From the IMG/VR virus record IMGVR_UViG_3300042566_000510, positions 1 to 64,000 of that record: a stretch of 64,000 nt of DNA; one strand, 5' to 3'. This DNA comes from a virus. Every line of letters starts with the position of its first letter. Position 1 is the first letter of the stretch. The position numbers and the translations under genes were made by a program. The notes beneath the pieces are model-generated. The model searched no databases, was not told where the DNA came from, and saw nothing but the letters and a program-made list of their open reading frames with translations. Shown in pieces: positions 41,696 through 49,529 of the stretch.

Positions 41696-42027
41696 TTTTG
41701 TGTAGCGAGCGCCAAGCGCTCGGCGATGTTGTGAATGGTGGAATTGAAGTACCTGCGCACGGCGTACTGACGAATCATTGAAGCGGCCGTGTAAACCCAG
41801 CCTCCCCAGAAATTCGCCTCGGCCGTAACCGTGGCGCCATTGGTCATCAAGGGGAACATCACCACGTTTATCAGCATGTTGATGCTGAACCCGATAACGA
41901 TGTTCACCCACGCCTCGATGATTGCGCCGCGTGGAGTTTGCCCTGACCCTGTATTGTCCGCGTAAGTCATGGCCGTAAAGCCAACGACGAACGCAAACGA
42001 GACAAAGCCAAGGGCGGTAAGCGTCAT
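41692..42027 (-). CDS. DUF7220-like membrane protein
   Basis: 111 aa. Membrane spans at about 3-22 and 38-60, with the conserved stretch IIEAWVNIVIGFSINMLINV and a C-terminal NFWGGWVYTAASMIRQYAV typical of DUF7220. Often carried by phages of Gram-negative hosts. Function unknown. Coupled to both neighbours. Confidence 0.8.
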   Translation of the reverse strand: MTLTALGFVSFAFVVGFTAMTYADNTGSGQTPRGAIIEAWVNIVIGFSINMLINVVMFPLMTNGATVTAEANFWGGWVYTAASMIRQYAVRRYFNSTIHNIAERLALATQK

Positions 42028-42665
42028 TGCGCAGGCCCGGTTGCGAGCGCGTTTGACTCGGCGATCAAGCGGGCGTCATTCTCGCGAGCTGCATGCTCTC
42101 GCATGCCGATGTCAACCCCGTACTCGAGCGCCATATCAACCGCATACTTCAGGTCTGCAATTGACCCGCGGTTGTCAATGACGTAGTCGTACGGCAGCGT
42201 GTCGACGAGAGACTCGCTGGCATGCGCACGCACAGCCTCGATGCCTGGGCGCAGGATCTTCCACACGACGCCGCCTTGAGCCTTAACCCAAGCAGCTTCG
42301 TTTGGAAAGCGCACGTCACTGATGACAACGCCGGGACTGCCGAACTTGCGGAACAGTGCAATGCGTGACTCGGCGATCTTCAGCCAGAAGTCGGGGTGAA
42401 GCGTGCGGCCCCACTCTGTGCCCAAAAGCTGGGCCATCTGGCGATAGCTTGCGCCGAGCTCGGGGATCTCACGCTCCTTGAGTTCGCGCTCGGTCATCCA
42501 CTTCTCGTCAACGCCTACGCTGTCCAACAGCTCGCGCAGCATGTCCCGGATAGGGTCAGCAAACGCGATGCCGTCGTACCCGTGGCGGGCGTCGAGGATC
42601 TCGCGAACTGTATCCTTGCCGCTTCCGGCCACGCCTGTCAGGCCGATCAGGAGGGGCTTGGTCAT
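42024..42665 (-). CDS. deoxynucleoside monophosphate kinase
   Basis: 213 aa. P-loop GLTGVAGSGKDTV at the N-terminus, then a substrate/LID region and an acidic motif VISDVRFPNEA with RPG after it, as in phage dNMP kinases of the adenylate-kinase superfamily. Start ATG 42665 follows GGGAGGAG and is preferred to an upstream ATG at 42677. It probably phosphorylates dNMPs to supply replication. Confidence 0.88.
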   Translation of the reverse strand: MTKPLLIGLTGVAGSGKDTVREILDARHGYDGIAFADPIRDMLRELLDSVGVDEKWMTERELKEREIPELGASYRQMAQLLGTEWGRTLHPDFWLKIAESRIALFRKFGSPGVVISDVRFPNEAAWVKAQGGVVWKILRPGIEAVRAHASESLVDTLPYDYVIDNRGSIADLKYAVDMALEYGVDIGMREHAARENDARLIAESNALATGPAQ

Positions 42666-42862
42666 AGCTCCTCCCATTTTTCATAGTAGTAGCTGCCGCG
42701 GACGCGGCCATCATCCTGCAGCACAATGATTCCACCGTGGTTCTCAACAATACGGCGACCATTGATCGTCTTGCTAGTGCCAAGCTGAAGATTCCCATTG
42801 CTATCAATCAGCAACACGTCTGGTTGCTTAATGCCAAGGAGGCGCAAGATAAACTTCTTCAT
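42662..42862 (-). CDS. 66-aa phage protein
   Basis: ATG 42862 follows GGGAGGAT, so the longer upstream frame is rejected. The N-terminus is hydrophobic/basic (MKKFILRLLGIKQPDVLLID); the rest is beta-rich (NGNLQLGTSKTINGRRIV) with an acidic/aromatic end (YYYEKWEEL). Unknown role. Coupled to the kinase gene by ATGA. Confidence 0.7.
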   Translation of the reverse strand: MKKFILRLLGIKQPDVLLIDSNGNLQLGTSKTINGRRIVENHGGIIVLQDDGRVRGSYYYEKWEEL

Positions 42863-43332
42863 GCATCCTCCCGCATAACGGTTTCTGACTCGGTGCCTTG
42901 CGATACCCAACCCGCTGTCGGGCTCATTCCGTTGCCGCCGGGATGGCCGGCAACCGGGACCGCGACCAGACGCTGCACGGTCTCGCGCACAGCGTTCGGC
43001 TTGAACACGGTGTACAGCGCATCCTTGTAGGCGGCAGCGCTGGCCTCGGAGACTTTCTTCTCCCAGATCGCTTCAGCACCTTTGTTTGCCAAGTCAGCCA
43101 TGCCAGCGATATGCTTTTCCTGCTCATTAACTCGTGCAGTCAGGCGCAGGATCTCAGCGCTCTTATCGCTGTTGGCAGCGAGAGCAGCGTCGTAACGCTT
43201 CTGTAGCGCATCGCGCTCATCAAGCGTTTTCTTCAGGTCATCCTTCAGCTGCTTGATGCCATCGAGCGCATCCAGATTGAAGGTCTTTGACTCGACCAGG
43301 TTGTCGATTTGTTTCAGTAGATCCTGGCTCAT
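42859..43332 (-). CDS. 157-aa coiled-coil protein
   Basis: Residues about 20-95 are a heptad coiled coil (LDALDGIKQLKDDLKKTLD, RDALQKRYDAALAA), followed by a helical middle and a Gly-rich C-terminal tail (VAGHPGGNGMSPTAGW). No domain recognised. It lies between dNMP kinase and RdgC and overlaps the rdgC stop region. Confidence 0.7.
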   Translation of the reverse strand: MSQDLLKQIDNLVESKTFNLDALDGIKQLKDDLKKTLDERDALQKRYDAALAANSDKSAEILRLTARVNEQEKHIAGMADLANKGAEAIWEKKVSEASAAAYKDALYTVFKPNAVRETVQRLVAVPVAGHPGGNGMSPTAGWVSQGTESETVMREDA

Positions 43333-44222
43333 GCTTCCTCCTCGATCTGAATTTCACCATCCATGGCCAGGACCAGGTCGTCAATGAGCTCACCAATGAG
43401 CTTGGTCGCCAAGAAGACATCCGAGTCGAATGCGTCGTCATGCTCAGCGCTCATGTCGTCTTGGGCGTCGAGGCAGATCTTCTTCAAAACCATACCTTCA
43501 TTTATGACGAATGAGGCGTGCTTGGAGCGAACGCCCAGCTTGGTCACGCTCTTGCCTTGCTTCAGGTGATCACGCACTGCATCGATGTCCAGCGAGTGAT
43601 TCTTGAAGGACGCCTTCGCCTTCGACTCGTCATGCGCCTCGAGCTCACACTCGCGACCGGCCTCGAAGTCGGCGATGTCGCCATCCTCATCCAGCAGCAA
43701 GTTGTGCATGAATGTGTTGGGGTGCTTTACCGTGCTGAGCATGGACAGTGTGAAGCCGGAGCGCACAAGCATGGTCACCACCTCGTCAGCCGATGCTCTT
43801 GATGCGGTGTTGAGCACAACGCGCATGGCCAGTGGATCGATCCAGACCATCACGTCCTTGCGCTTTGGAAAGGCCTTTGGCAACAGGTCAAACTTTGCAG
43901 CCTCCTTGATTTCGCGGCGCTCCTTCTTTCCTGGCTTGCGACCTGTAGTAGCTTCGATGCGAGCAGCTTGCGCGTCGACAGCCTTGATCAACTCGCTGGC
44001 CGGCACAGACTTCGTCTCAATGGCGAGGCGAGCGATGTGGTGACCGCCGATTGCCTCGATGAACGCGCCATGCTCGATGCCGCGTGAAGGCACCCACCCC
44101 ACAGACTTCTCTTGGGATGCGCCACACGGAGCGAACTCCTCGCTTTCCATGGCTTGTTCAGCCGCTGCGATGCCGCCGTCAGGCAGCTTCGTCAGCTTGT
44201 AGATGATTGCGTTGCTAAACAT
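43329..44222 (-). CDS. rdgC: recombination-associated protein RdgC
   Basis: 297 aa, the normal length for RdgC, a ring-shaped DNA-binding protein that modulates RecA. Match: NAIIYKLTKLPDGG at the start, CGASQEKSVGWVPSRG, RKPGKKERREIKE, then FPKRKDVMVWIDP and a C-terminal YxLxEG-type pattern here seen as VINEGMVLKKICLD. It is the only host-type recombination modulator in the operon, next to phage RecT, exonuclease and SSB. It may restrain host RecA during phage recombination. Confidence 0.92.
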   Translation of the reverse strand: MFSNAIIYKLTKLPDGGIAAAEQAMESEEFAPCGASQEKSVGWVPSRGIEHGAFIEAIGGHHIARLAIETKSVPASELIKAVDAQAARIEATTGRKPGKKERREIKEAAKFDLLPKAFPKRKDVMVWIDPLAMRVVLNTASRASADEVVTMLVRSGFTLSMLSTVKHPNTFMHNLLLDEDGDIADFEAGRECELEAHDESKAKASFKNHSLDIDAVRDHLKQGKSVTKLGVRSKHASFVINEGMVLKKICLDAQDDMSAEHDDAFDSDVFLATKLIGELIDDLVLAMDGEIQIEEEA

Positions 44223-44242
44223 ATTTAGATCTCGTTTTACTC

Positions 44243-44584
44243 TCAGGAAATACGCAGGATCTGAACCTTCTGGTCGCGGATCGTTGTGGTGTAGTTGCCT
44301 TTGCCAAAAAATCCGTTAGCAGATCCTCCGATCGCAGCGCGAAATGCAACGACCGATGTGCCGTCTGGCGCTGCGAACTCTCTAGCATCTCCAATCTTCA
44401 TATCCTTAAGGCTGTTGATGTAGCCAGTTGACTTGGCAAAATTGTTTTTGCGCGTGAACTTCTTAGGTGCAACTACCGCCAGATCGCCGTACTCTCTACC
44501 GTCGGGCGCAATGATTTTGTACCTGCAACCCGCAGCGTCGATCATTGCAATTCCGCGGATCATTGTCTTTTCTTTGATTTCCAT
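44243..44584 (-). CDS. 113-aa protein of unknown function
   Basis: ATG 44584 follows AAGGAAG. Beta-rich with basic patches: RYKIIAPDGREYGDLAVVAP, KKFTRKNNFAKSTGY, and a Gly-rich end GGSANGFFGKGNYTT. No family recognised. It precedes rdgC by 20 nt. Confidence 0.7.
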   Translation of the reverse strand: MEIKEKTMIRGIAMIDAAGCRYKIIAPDGREYGDLAVVAPKKFTRKNNFAKSTGYINSLKDMKIGDAREFAAPDGTSVVAFRAAIGGSANGFFGKGNYTTTIRDQKVQILRIS

Positions 44585-44699
44585 GATGTACTTCCTTTGA
44601 TACTTAGTCGGCCTACTCGCTGCGTCTGGTGCAATTGCTTGGCGCTTGTTACGGCGCACCACCAGCATCCGCTTTTGGCCTATTTGTTACGCCACTGGC

Positions 44700-45143
44700 T
44701 TACGCCTGTGGTTCTTTCGCGCCTTCGCTGGCGTTTGTGTCGTCGTCGGTAGCTTCGATAGCGCCGGTGGTATCACCTTCGTTGCTGGCGCCGACCAGAC
44801 CAGTCTCCGAGGCGGAGGCGCCGTCGGTCTCAGCGAATGGCCCGTTGCCGCCTTGCAGCTGCTGCTCGAGTTGCTCGGTTTTTGCCGCCTGGCCGATCTG
44901 GTATTCCATCCATGTCGCATGCGCATGGTCTGGCTTGTTGTCGCCAGGCTGCACAAACACGACACTGCTGCGCGGTTGCCAGTTCCCGTAGGCGTCACAC
45001 ACGCTCAGGTTAACCAGGCGGTCGTTGTGAATGCCAGCAATCATGGCCGGCAGAGGCTGCCCGTTCAGGCGCGCAATGCCGTCGTGCTCGGAAGCGTGGA
45101 AGTGGATGATGCGTCCTGGGGTTAGGGGGATGACTTTAGTCAC
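44700..45143 (-). CDS. 147-aa acidic-tailed protein
   Basis: GTG start at 45143 behind AAAGGAAA, overlapping the upstream TGA. The N-terminal half is a beta domain (RIIHFHASEHDGIARL, VCDAYGNWQPRSSVVF). The last 60 residues are Glu/Asp/Ala/Thr-rich and likely disordered. Function unknown. Confidence 0.7.
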   Translation of the reverse strand: MTKVIPLTPGRIIHFHASEHDGIARLNGQPLPAMIAGIHNDRLVNLSVCDAYGNWQPRSSVVFVQPGDNKPDHAHATWMEYQIGQAAKTEQLEQQLQGGNGPFAETDGASASETGLVGASNEGDTTGAIEATDDDTNASEGAKEPQA

Positions 45144-45280
45144 TGGGTTTCCTTTCGGTGGTTGGTTATTTTTTTTTGCACTGAGAGCCAGAGGCAGAGC
45201 ACCAGCCCAGACAAGAAGCCCAGGACAAACGCTCCGAACAGCCACTCAGCGATAGAGCCAAAGCTGATGGTGGCGATCAT
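45140..45280 (-). CDS. 46-aa single-span membrane protein
   Basis: MIATISFGSIAEWLFGAFVL starts a hydrophobic span to about residue 33, followed by a short basic tail (QKKITNHRKETQ). ATGA/GTGA overlaps on both sides. The ribosome-binding site for the next gene lies inside its end. Role unknown; it sits beside a lipoprotein. Confidence 0.65.
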   Translation of the reverse strand: MIATISFGSIAEWLFGAFVLGFLSGLVLCLWLSVQKKITNHRKETQ

Positions 45281-45780
45281 TTCGCGCCAACAGCCTTTGG
45301 CAGAGGGAATGGCACTTCAAGCGTGGAGGCGCAGGAGCCGTCTTGAGCCTTGCCTGGATGCTTGGACCAGTTGTCCACGGGGGCAACCATCACGCAGCCT
45401 TGTGTCGCACTGACGGTGCTGCACATCACAGTTGCCTTCTCGACCTGCAGGTTCTTGGTCTTACCCTCTTCGCGATCAGTGCGCATGAAGACAACCTCGG
45501 CCCAGCCGTCGCCTTGTGGGCAGGTGGATGAGTGCGTGGTGTCCGCCTTCACGACAGATTCCCAGCCTTGAATGCGTGGGTTCTGGCGCTGATACTCGGC
45601 AGCTGCAGCGCCGGCATTGGAGCGGCCCTGTGCGCGCTGCTCTTCAACGGTTTGGAAGGAGAAGGCTTTGTCTTTGGTGACGCTGCCTGACTCTTTCATA
45701 GCCTGCTCAACAGGCTTCTCACCGCAAGCGGCGAGCAGTGCGATTGCCAAGGCAATCAGGGGGTACATGAGTTTTTTCAT
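45277..45780 (-). CDS. phage lipoprotein
   Basis: 167 aa. Signal: MKK, hydrophobic core, lipobox LLAAC with Cys 19. The mature part holds VTKDKAFSFQTVEEQRAQGR and later THSSTCPQGDGWAEV, EKATVMCS, TQGCVMVA with four Cys that may form disulphides. Exported and acylated in the envelope; it might mediate superinfection exclusion, but this is inference. Coupled to a small membrane protein. Confidence 0.8.
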   Translation of the reverse strand: MKKLMYPLIALAIALLAACGEKPVEQAMKESGSVTKDKAFSFQTVEEQRAQGRSNAGAAAAEYQRQNPRIQGWESVVKADTTHSSTCPQGDGWAEVVFMRTDREEGKTKNLQVEKATVMCSTVSATQGCVMVAPVDNWSKHPGKAQDGSCASTLEVPFPLPKAVGAK

Positions 45781-45821
45781 GGTTGGGTTTTCCTATGGTT
45801 GGTTGAGAGAAATCGTTGACT

Positions 45822-46334
45822 TCAGAAGGGAATGTCGTCGTCCATGTCCTCGAACCCACCGCGGCTTTGCGCTTGGGGTTGCTGACGTGGAGCCGCGTTT
45901 TGTTGCTGGCGAGGCGCGTTGTTGTAGCCGCCGTTGCCTTGTTGGCGTGGAGCCTGCTGCTGACGAGGAGCCGCTTGCTGCTGTCCGCCGTCACCCTGCT
46001 CGCGCCCACCAAGGAGCTGGAGCTGCTCGACGACGATGTCGCAAGTGGGCTTTTCGACGCCATCTTTGTCGGTGTACTTGCCGTACTTCAAGCGGCCTTC
46101 GACGTAGATGGTCTTGCCTTTGGTGATGTACTCGCCGGCGATCTCAGCCAGGCGCTCATAGAACGTGAGGCGGTGCCACTGAGTGTCCTCAATGACTTCG
46201 CCGGACTGCTTGTCTTTGCGCTTGGATGATGTGGCGATGCTGACGTTGGCAACGGCTGCGCCGCTGGGTAGGTATCGAACTTCTGCATCGCGGCCGGCAT
46301 TGCCGATCAGGATGACTTTGTTGACTGATGACAT
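45822..46334 (-). CDS. ssb: single-stranded DNA-binding protein
   Basis: 170 aa. OB fold: SSVNKVILIGNAGRDAEVRY, then DTQWHRLTFYERLAEIAGEY and GKTIYVEGRLKYGKY. It is followed by a Gln/Gly/Arg-rich linker and the acidic tip DMDDDIPF that binds partner proteins. Full-length, bacterial-type. It protects ssDNA for RecT annealing and phage replication. Confidence 0.95.
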   Translation of the reverse strand: MSSVNKVILIGNAGRDAEVRYLPSGAAVANVSIATSSKRKDKQSGEVIEDTQWHRLTFYERLAEIAGEYITKGKTIYVEGRLKYGKYTDKDGVEKPTCDIVVEQLQLLGGREQGDGGQQQAAPRQQQAPRQQGNGGYNNAPRQQQNAAPRQQPQAQSRGGFEDMDDDIPF

Positions 46335-46351
46335 TTCGTAGGGGTCTTTCT

Positions 46352-46558
46352 TTAGTAGTACGAGGAGAGCTGGTTGTGCATCGACATGACATCACCCAGT
46401 TTTGGATTGCTTGCGTTCGCGACCTTGCAGGCTTTGACCACGAGCTTCTTGAATGCGACGGCGTTGTCGTATGACCCGCCGTTCACACTTGGTGGTACAC
46501 GCTTGAGCATTTCCTTGATGCGCGAGCGGTAGTAATCGAGTTGTTCCTTGGTGTCCAT
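46352..46558 (-). CDS. 68-aa small helical protein under operator control
   Basis: MDTKEQLDYYRSRIKEMLKR, then a Gly/Ser segment and a Cys-containing helix, ending MHNQLSSYY. ATG 46558 begins 7 nt after the -10 box (GATAAT), so the mRNA has almost no leader. The upstream in-frame extension would run into the operator and is rejected. Unknown role. Confidence 0.7.
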   Translation of the reverse strand: MDTKEQLDYYRSRIKEMLKRVPPSVNGGSYDNAVAFKKLVVKACKVANASNPKLGDVMSMHNQLSSYY

Positions 46559-46565
46559 GGTGTTT

Positions 46566-46593
46566 ATTATCGCAACATTTTGTTGGCTGTCGA
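46566..46593 (-). promoter_or_regulatory. leftward operator-promoter
   Basis: On the minus strand: -35 TCGACA (46588-46593), 16-nt spacer, -10 GATAAT (46566-46571). The spacer holds the palindrome CAACAAAATGTTG (46573-46585), perfect to the operator consensus. Confidence 0.75.
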
Positions 46594-46603
46594 GCAAAAA
46601 TCT

Positions 46604-46825
46604 TCAATCGACAGCCGTTTGTTGTTTTTTCACGACGCTGCGAGTTGCTTCGTTGTACGCGTCCTTCAGCTTGAGGTAGAACCCGCGCACAGACATCGGC
46701 TCATTGATCACGCGGTCCGCGTTCTTGATACGCGCCAGCACGAGCTCGCGGTCGATGGTTTCCGCGTTGGCTGACATTTCAAACTTGGCCAGCTTTCTGA
46801 GCTGTTTGGCCTTCTTGGCATTCAT
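46604..46825 (-). CDS. 73-aa basic helical phage protein
   Basis: Starts MNAKKAKQLRKLAKFEM with a basic helix; then TIDRELVLARIKNADRVI and RGFYLKLKDAYNEATRSVV. Matches a recurrent small phage family without assigned role. Preceded by a 110-nt spacer with a three-stem fold. Confidence 0.7.
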   Translation of the reverse strand: MNAKKAKQLRKLAKFEMSANAETIDRELVLARIKNADRVINEPMSVRGFYLKLKDAYNEATRSVVKKQQTAVD

Positions 46826-46867
46826 GTGTTACTCACTTTCTTTAATGTGGCGCTTACGACATACGCC

Positions 46868-46923
46868 GACGGTGCCGCCCGGTGACCCCCGGGCCTTCAT
46901 CCCCGCTACGCAGAGATGCCGTC
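46868..46923 (-). ncRNA. candidate structured leader (three-way junction)
   Basis: In the 110-nt gap before the gene at 46825: outer stem GACGG 46868-46872 with CCGTC 46919-46923; stem GCCCGG 46877-46882 with CCGGGC 46889-46894; stem CATC 46898-46901 with GATG 46915-46918. Stems nest cleanly and lie upstream of the start codon on the minus strand. Could be a cis-regulatory RNA or an mRNA processing site. Confidence 0.4.
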
Positions 46924-46935
46924 CGATTCAAGCAT

Positions 46936-47211
46936 TCATCGCACGAGCTCAACCTTGTTGGGCAGCACTCGATACTTGTACAGACCGTTGCCGTGATACT
47001 CCTTCTCCACGGTGTGCGCGCCGAAGCGCGGCTTGCGGAGGTGGCGAAGCTGGGCGCTCACGCTTGCCGCTGGATCCCCCGTCTTCTGAGAGATCTCATC
47101 CAGCGTGCGCCATTGCCGGTCGTTCACTGCATTCCACACGCGCAGCAGTTGCCCGGTCAGACGCACGTCATCGCGCATGGGCTGGTAGTCAGATCCGTTG
47201 AAGCGATCCAT
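46936..47211 (-). CDS. winged-helix DNA-binding protein
   Basis: 91 aa. MRDDVRLTGQLLRVWNAVND, RTLDEISQKTGDPAASVSAQ then LRHLRKPRFGAHTVEKEYHG: a winged helix with a recognition helix near residue 45 and a beta wing. Small phage regulators of this form are common. It starts 3 nt after the RNA ligase stop in the leftward operon. Confidence 0.75.
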   Translation of the reverse strand: MDRFNGSDYQPMRDDVRLTGQLLRVWNAVNDRQWRTLDEISQKTGDPAASVSAQLRHLRKPRFGAHTVEKEYHGNGLYKYRVLPNKVELVR

Positions 47212-47214
47212 GGC

Positions 47215-48180
47215 TTAGTCCTTGTACGAAAGTGAAATTGATTTGAATGACCAATTTGAATTAATACTGCGCACCACCACACCTTCGCCCTGCTTGCCGT
47301 TCTCATACACGACGGCATCGGCAAGCATGCGCAGCTGATCGGCGTCGACGTACCCATGGCCAGACGCAGAGATCTCGGCCATAGGAATGCCCAGCGAATC
47401 GCAGAAGTGAACCAGCGCACCGAAGTGGCAGCGCTCGCGGCGATTGATGTCATACAGCGTGAAGGCGCGAATCTCGAGGTCGTCGTAGCCGCATGGGTTG
47501 CCTTGGATACCCGGGCCGCAAACCTCAAACTGAAGGGCAAATCCCGACGTCATCAGGTCTAGGTCGAACTTGCGAGCGGCCTGCCAGTACACGTTGCTTG
47601 CGCCGCTGTCTGAGAACTCCTTGAGCTCAAGGTTGCGGCTGCACACATGCAGCTCACCCTCGTCGTCGACCCATGCCGTGCAGCTCGTGCCGTCGTACTT
47701 GACGGTGGCGACCCAATCCCAGCCGAGCATGAGCTCGCGCAGGTCGCGAACGCGCTGGAAGTTGGGCTCGTCAGTCTTGGGGATGAAGCTGGGGAAGTTG
47801 CCGCGGACCTCTCCGGCAATCTGTGCTGACACAGGCTTCTCGTACTTGGTGACACCTAGCACGTCGCCGACTTCAAAGCCCGGCTCCAGGTTGGCCTCAA
47901 TGCCAACAGCAGGAATGATCAAGCACTCGCTCGGCACGCCCTTGAAACGGGCCATGCGCACGCGCCACTTGCTCTTCTCCATGAATGCCCAGCGCGGATT
48001 ATCCGTGGGCAGTAGAGCGTCCTGCAGGAAGACGACAACCGCATCGCCTTCGTTGATCTCCTTGCTGACAACGCCGGACCATGAGCCCTCGTCGCCACAG
48101 TCGACCTGCGCCTGCTGAATACGGTCTGCACCGTCGATTGGTTTGATGGCCGATACGCGGCCTGCTACTGCGAGTTTCAT
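47215..48180 (-). CDS. RNA ligase, DRB0094/Rnl-type
   Basis: 321 aa. Nucleotidyltransferase motif I KYDGTS near residue 163 (Lys is the AMP acceptor), FEVCG motif IIIa-like, EGVVVR motif IV and FKS(I) motif V near the end. An N-terminal OB-like domain precedes, as in DRB0094-type ligases (also annotated as RNA ligase family). It may repair tRNA cut by host anticodon nucleases; the phage also carries tRNA-Cys. Confidence 0.9.
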   Translation of the reverse strand: MKLAVAGRVSAIKPIDGADRIQQAQVDCGDEGSWSGVVSKEINEGDAVVVFLQDALLPTDNPRWAFMEKSKWRVRMARFKGVPSECLIIPAVGIEANLEPGFEVGDVLGVTKYEKPVSAQIAGEVRGNFPSFIPKTDEPNFQRVRDLRELMLGWDWVATVKYDGTSCTAWVDDEGELHVCSRNLELKEFSDSGASNVYWQAARKFDLDLMTSGFALQFEVCGPGIQGNPCGYDDLEIRAFTLYDINRRERCHFGALVHFCDSLGIPMAEISASGHGYVDADQLRMLADAVVYENGKQGEGVVVRSINSNWSFKSISLSYKD

Positions 48181-48190
48181 GGTGTCGCCC

Positions 48191-48490
48191 TTAAACGAAT
48201 TGCTTTACGATCCAGCCAAGGCCGACAGCGACCAACGGCCCAACCACCGGGGCGATCAGCTTTTCGTGCCACCCGAGGTTATCGTCCTCTTTCTTGGTCT
48301 TGCTGAAGCGCAATGCTCCGAGTGTCAGACCAATACCGATCGCAAGCGGGATGCTGATCTCTCGACCCCCAAGCGGGACGATGAACCATCCCCACAGCGT
48401 GGATACCGCCCACCCGTATTCGATGAGTAATCCCGCGAGGGCTGCCAATACCGCGAGGGTGATGATGGTGTAAAGAAATGCTTTTTTCAT
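48191..48490 (-). CDS. 99-aa membrane protein
   Basis: Three hydrophobic stretches: about 5-27 (YTIITLAVLAALAGLL), 45-60 and a C-terminal stretch (VGPLVAVGLGWIV). Loop SKTKKEDDN is cytoplasmic by charge. No family named. It lies between exonuclease and RNA ligase, coupled to the former. Confidence 0.65.
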   Translation of the reverse strand: MKKAFLYTIITLAVLAALAGLLIEYGWAVSTLWGWFIVPLGGREISIPLAIGIGLTLGALRFSKTKKEDDNLGWHEKLIAPVVGPLVAVGLGWIVKQFV

Positions 48491-49155
48491 GCTGTTGCTC
48501 TTTCTGCTTCTGCTGCTTTTTTTGCTGCTAGTTTCTGAATCTCCTTGACGGTGACATTCACCTCTGCAAGGAACTTACTCACGCCGGCGTCGAGCTCGGC
48601 AATGATCTTGTCGTCCCAGTGGACGCGGCTGATGTGTAGCTGGAGCGACTCTGGCATGTCTTCGCAGTACGACACAAAGTCATTCCAGCGGCGACCTGAG
48701 ACCCACATCTCGCCGTACACCTGCCATTTGTATTCGGTTGGTGGCATACCGTCCGGCAGGTTTAGGTACTCCCAGTGAATCGCTGGGATTGGGCACTTGA
48801 ACTCAACCATTCCATCGCTGCCAACGAGACCATCTGGAGACACGCCGGCAGCTAGGAACTTGTGCTTGATGAAGTCAATCTCTTCAACGATGGCGCCGGT
48901 GATGGATTCGTACCGCATGCGTGCAATGGGTTCAAGCTCCTTGCCGCGCTCAGTGTGCTTGTTGCCGGTGAAGCCGTCGGAGATCACCTTGCCGTTGTAA
49001 ATCTCCAGCGCTATGCGCATGCGGTAATTGCGACGCATCGTGGACTCTGCGTTGCCTTTACCCTGGGCCATGACGTCAGCGAAGTGACTGCCGGTGGCTC
49101 GTCCGCGGCGCAGCTCAAACCACTCTGGTGAGCCTTGGGTGATGATGTCGGTCAT
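48487..49155 (-). CDS. YqaJ-type viral recombinase exonuclease
   Basis: 222 aa. TQGSPEWFELRRGRATGSHF at the N-terminus and the PD-(D/E)xK core GVSPDGLVGSDG, then VEFKCP, followed by WQVYGEMWVSG. Same family as lambda exonuclease. It resects double-strand ends; RecT encoded just upstream in the operon anneals the strands. Confidence 0.93.
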   Translation of the reverse strand: MTDIITQGSPEWFELRRGRATGSHFADVMAQGKGNAESTMRRNYRMRIALEIYNGKVISDGFTGNKHTERGKELEPIARMRYESITGAIVEEIDFIKHKFLAAGVSPDGLVGSDGMVEFKCPIPAIHWEYLNLPDGMPPTEYKWQVYGEMWVSGRRWNDFVSYCEDMPESLQLHISRVHWDDKIIAELDAGVSKFLAEVNVTVKEIQKLAAKKAAEAERATA

Positions 49156-49529
49156 GCGACCTCCTTGTCGGTGATGAATGACAGATCGAAGCCGCGAGCG
49201 AAGAACCCGTACTTCTTTTCGATAGCAGCCTCGATCTCTTTCTTGATCGTGGCGGCGCGCTTAGTCCTCTCGGTGTAGAGCCTGTACGTGACACGGGTGC
49301 CGTACACGCTGTCGTTCGCGTTGAGGCGGATGCTGGGCTTTTCAAGGCATACGTCCCAGTCGCACTTCTCCTTGCGGATCGATGTGAATGCGTAGTCGTC
49401 AATTGCGATGTACCTCTCGTTCTCGCCAATGACGTTGAACTCCCGGGCTTCAAACTTCTTGTCGGAGCCAAAGACCCCTGGACTGGAAGGATCGGCGACC
49501 TCGACGCAGTAGTAGTTGATCTTCTTCAT
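49152..49529 (-). CDS. 125-aa protein between RecT and exonuclease
   Basis: Alpha/beta protein: INYYCVEVADPSSPGVF, YIAIDDYAFTSIRKE, later AAIEKKYGFFARGFDL. No motif recognised. Coupled by ATGA overlaps to both recombination genes, so it may be an accessory factor of annealing or resection. Confidence 0.65.
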   Translation of the reverse strand: MKKINYYCVEVADPSSPGVFGSDKKFEAREFNVIGENERYIAIDDYAFTSIRKEKCDWDVCLEKPSIRLNANDSVYGTRVTYRLYTERTKRAATIKKEIEAAIEKKYGFFARGFDLSFITDKEVA

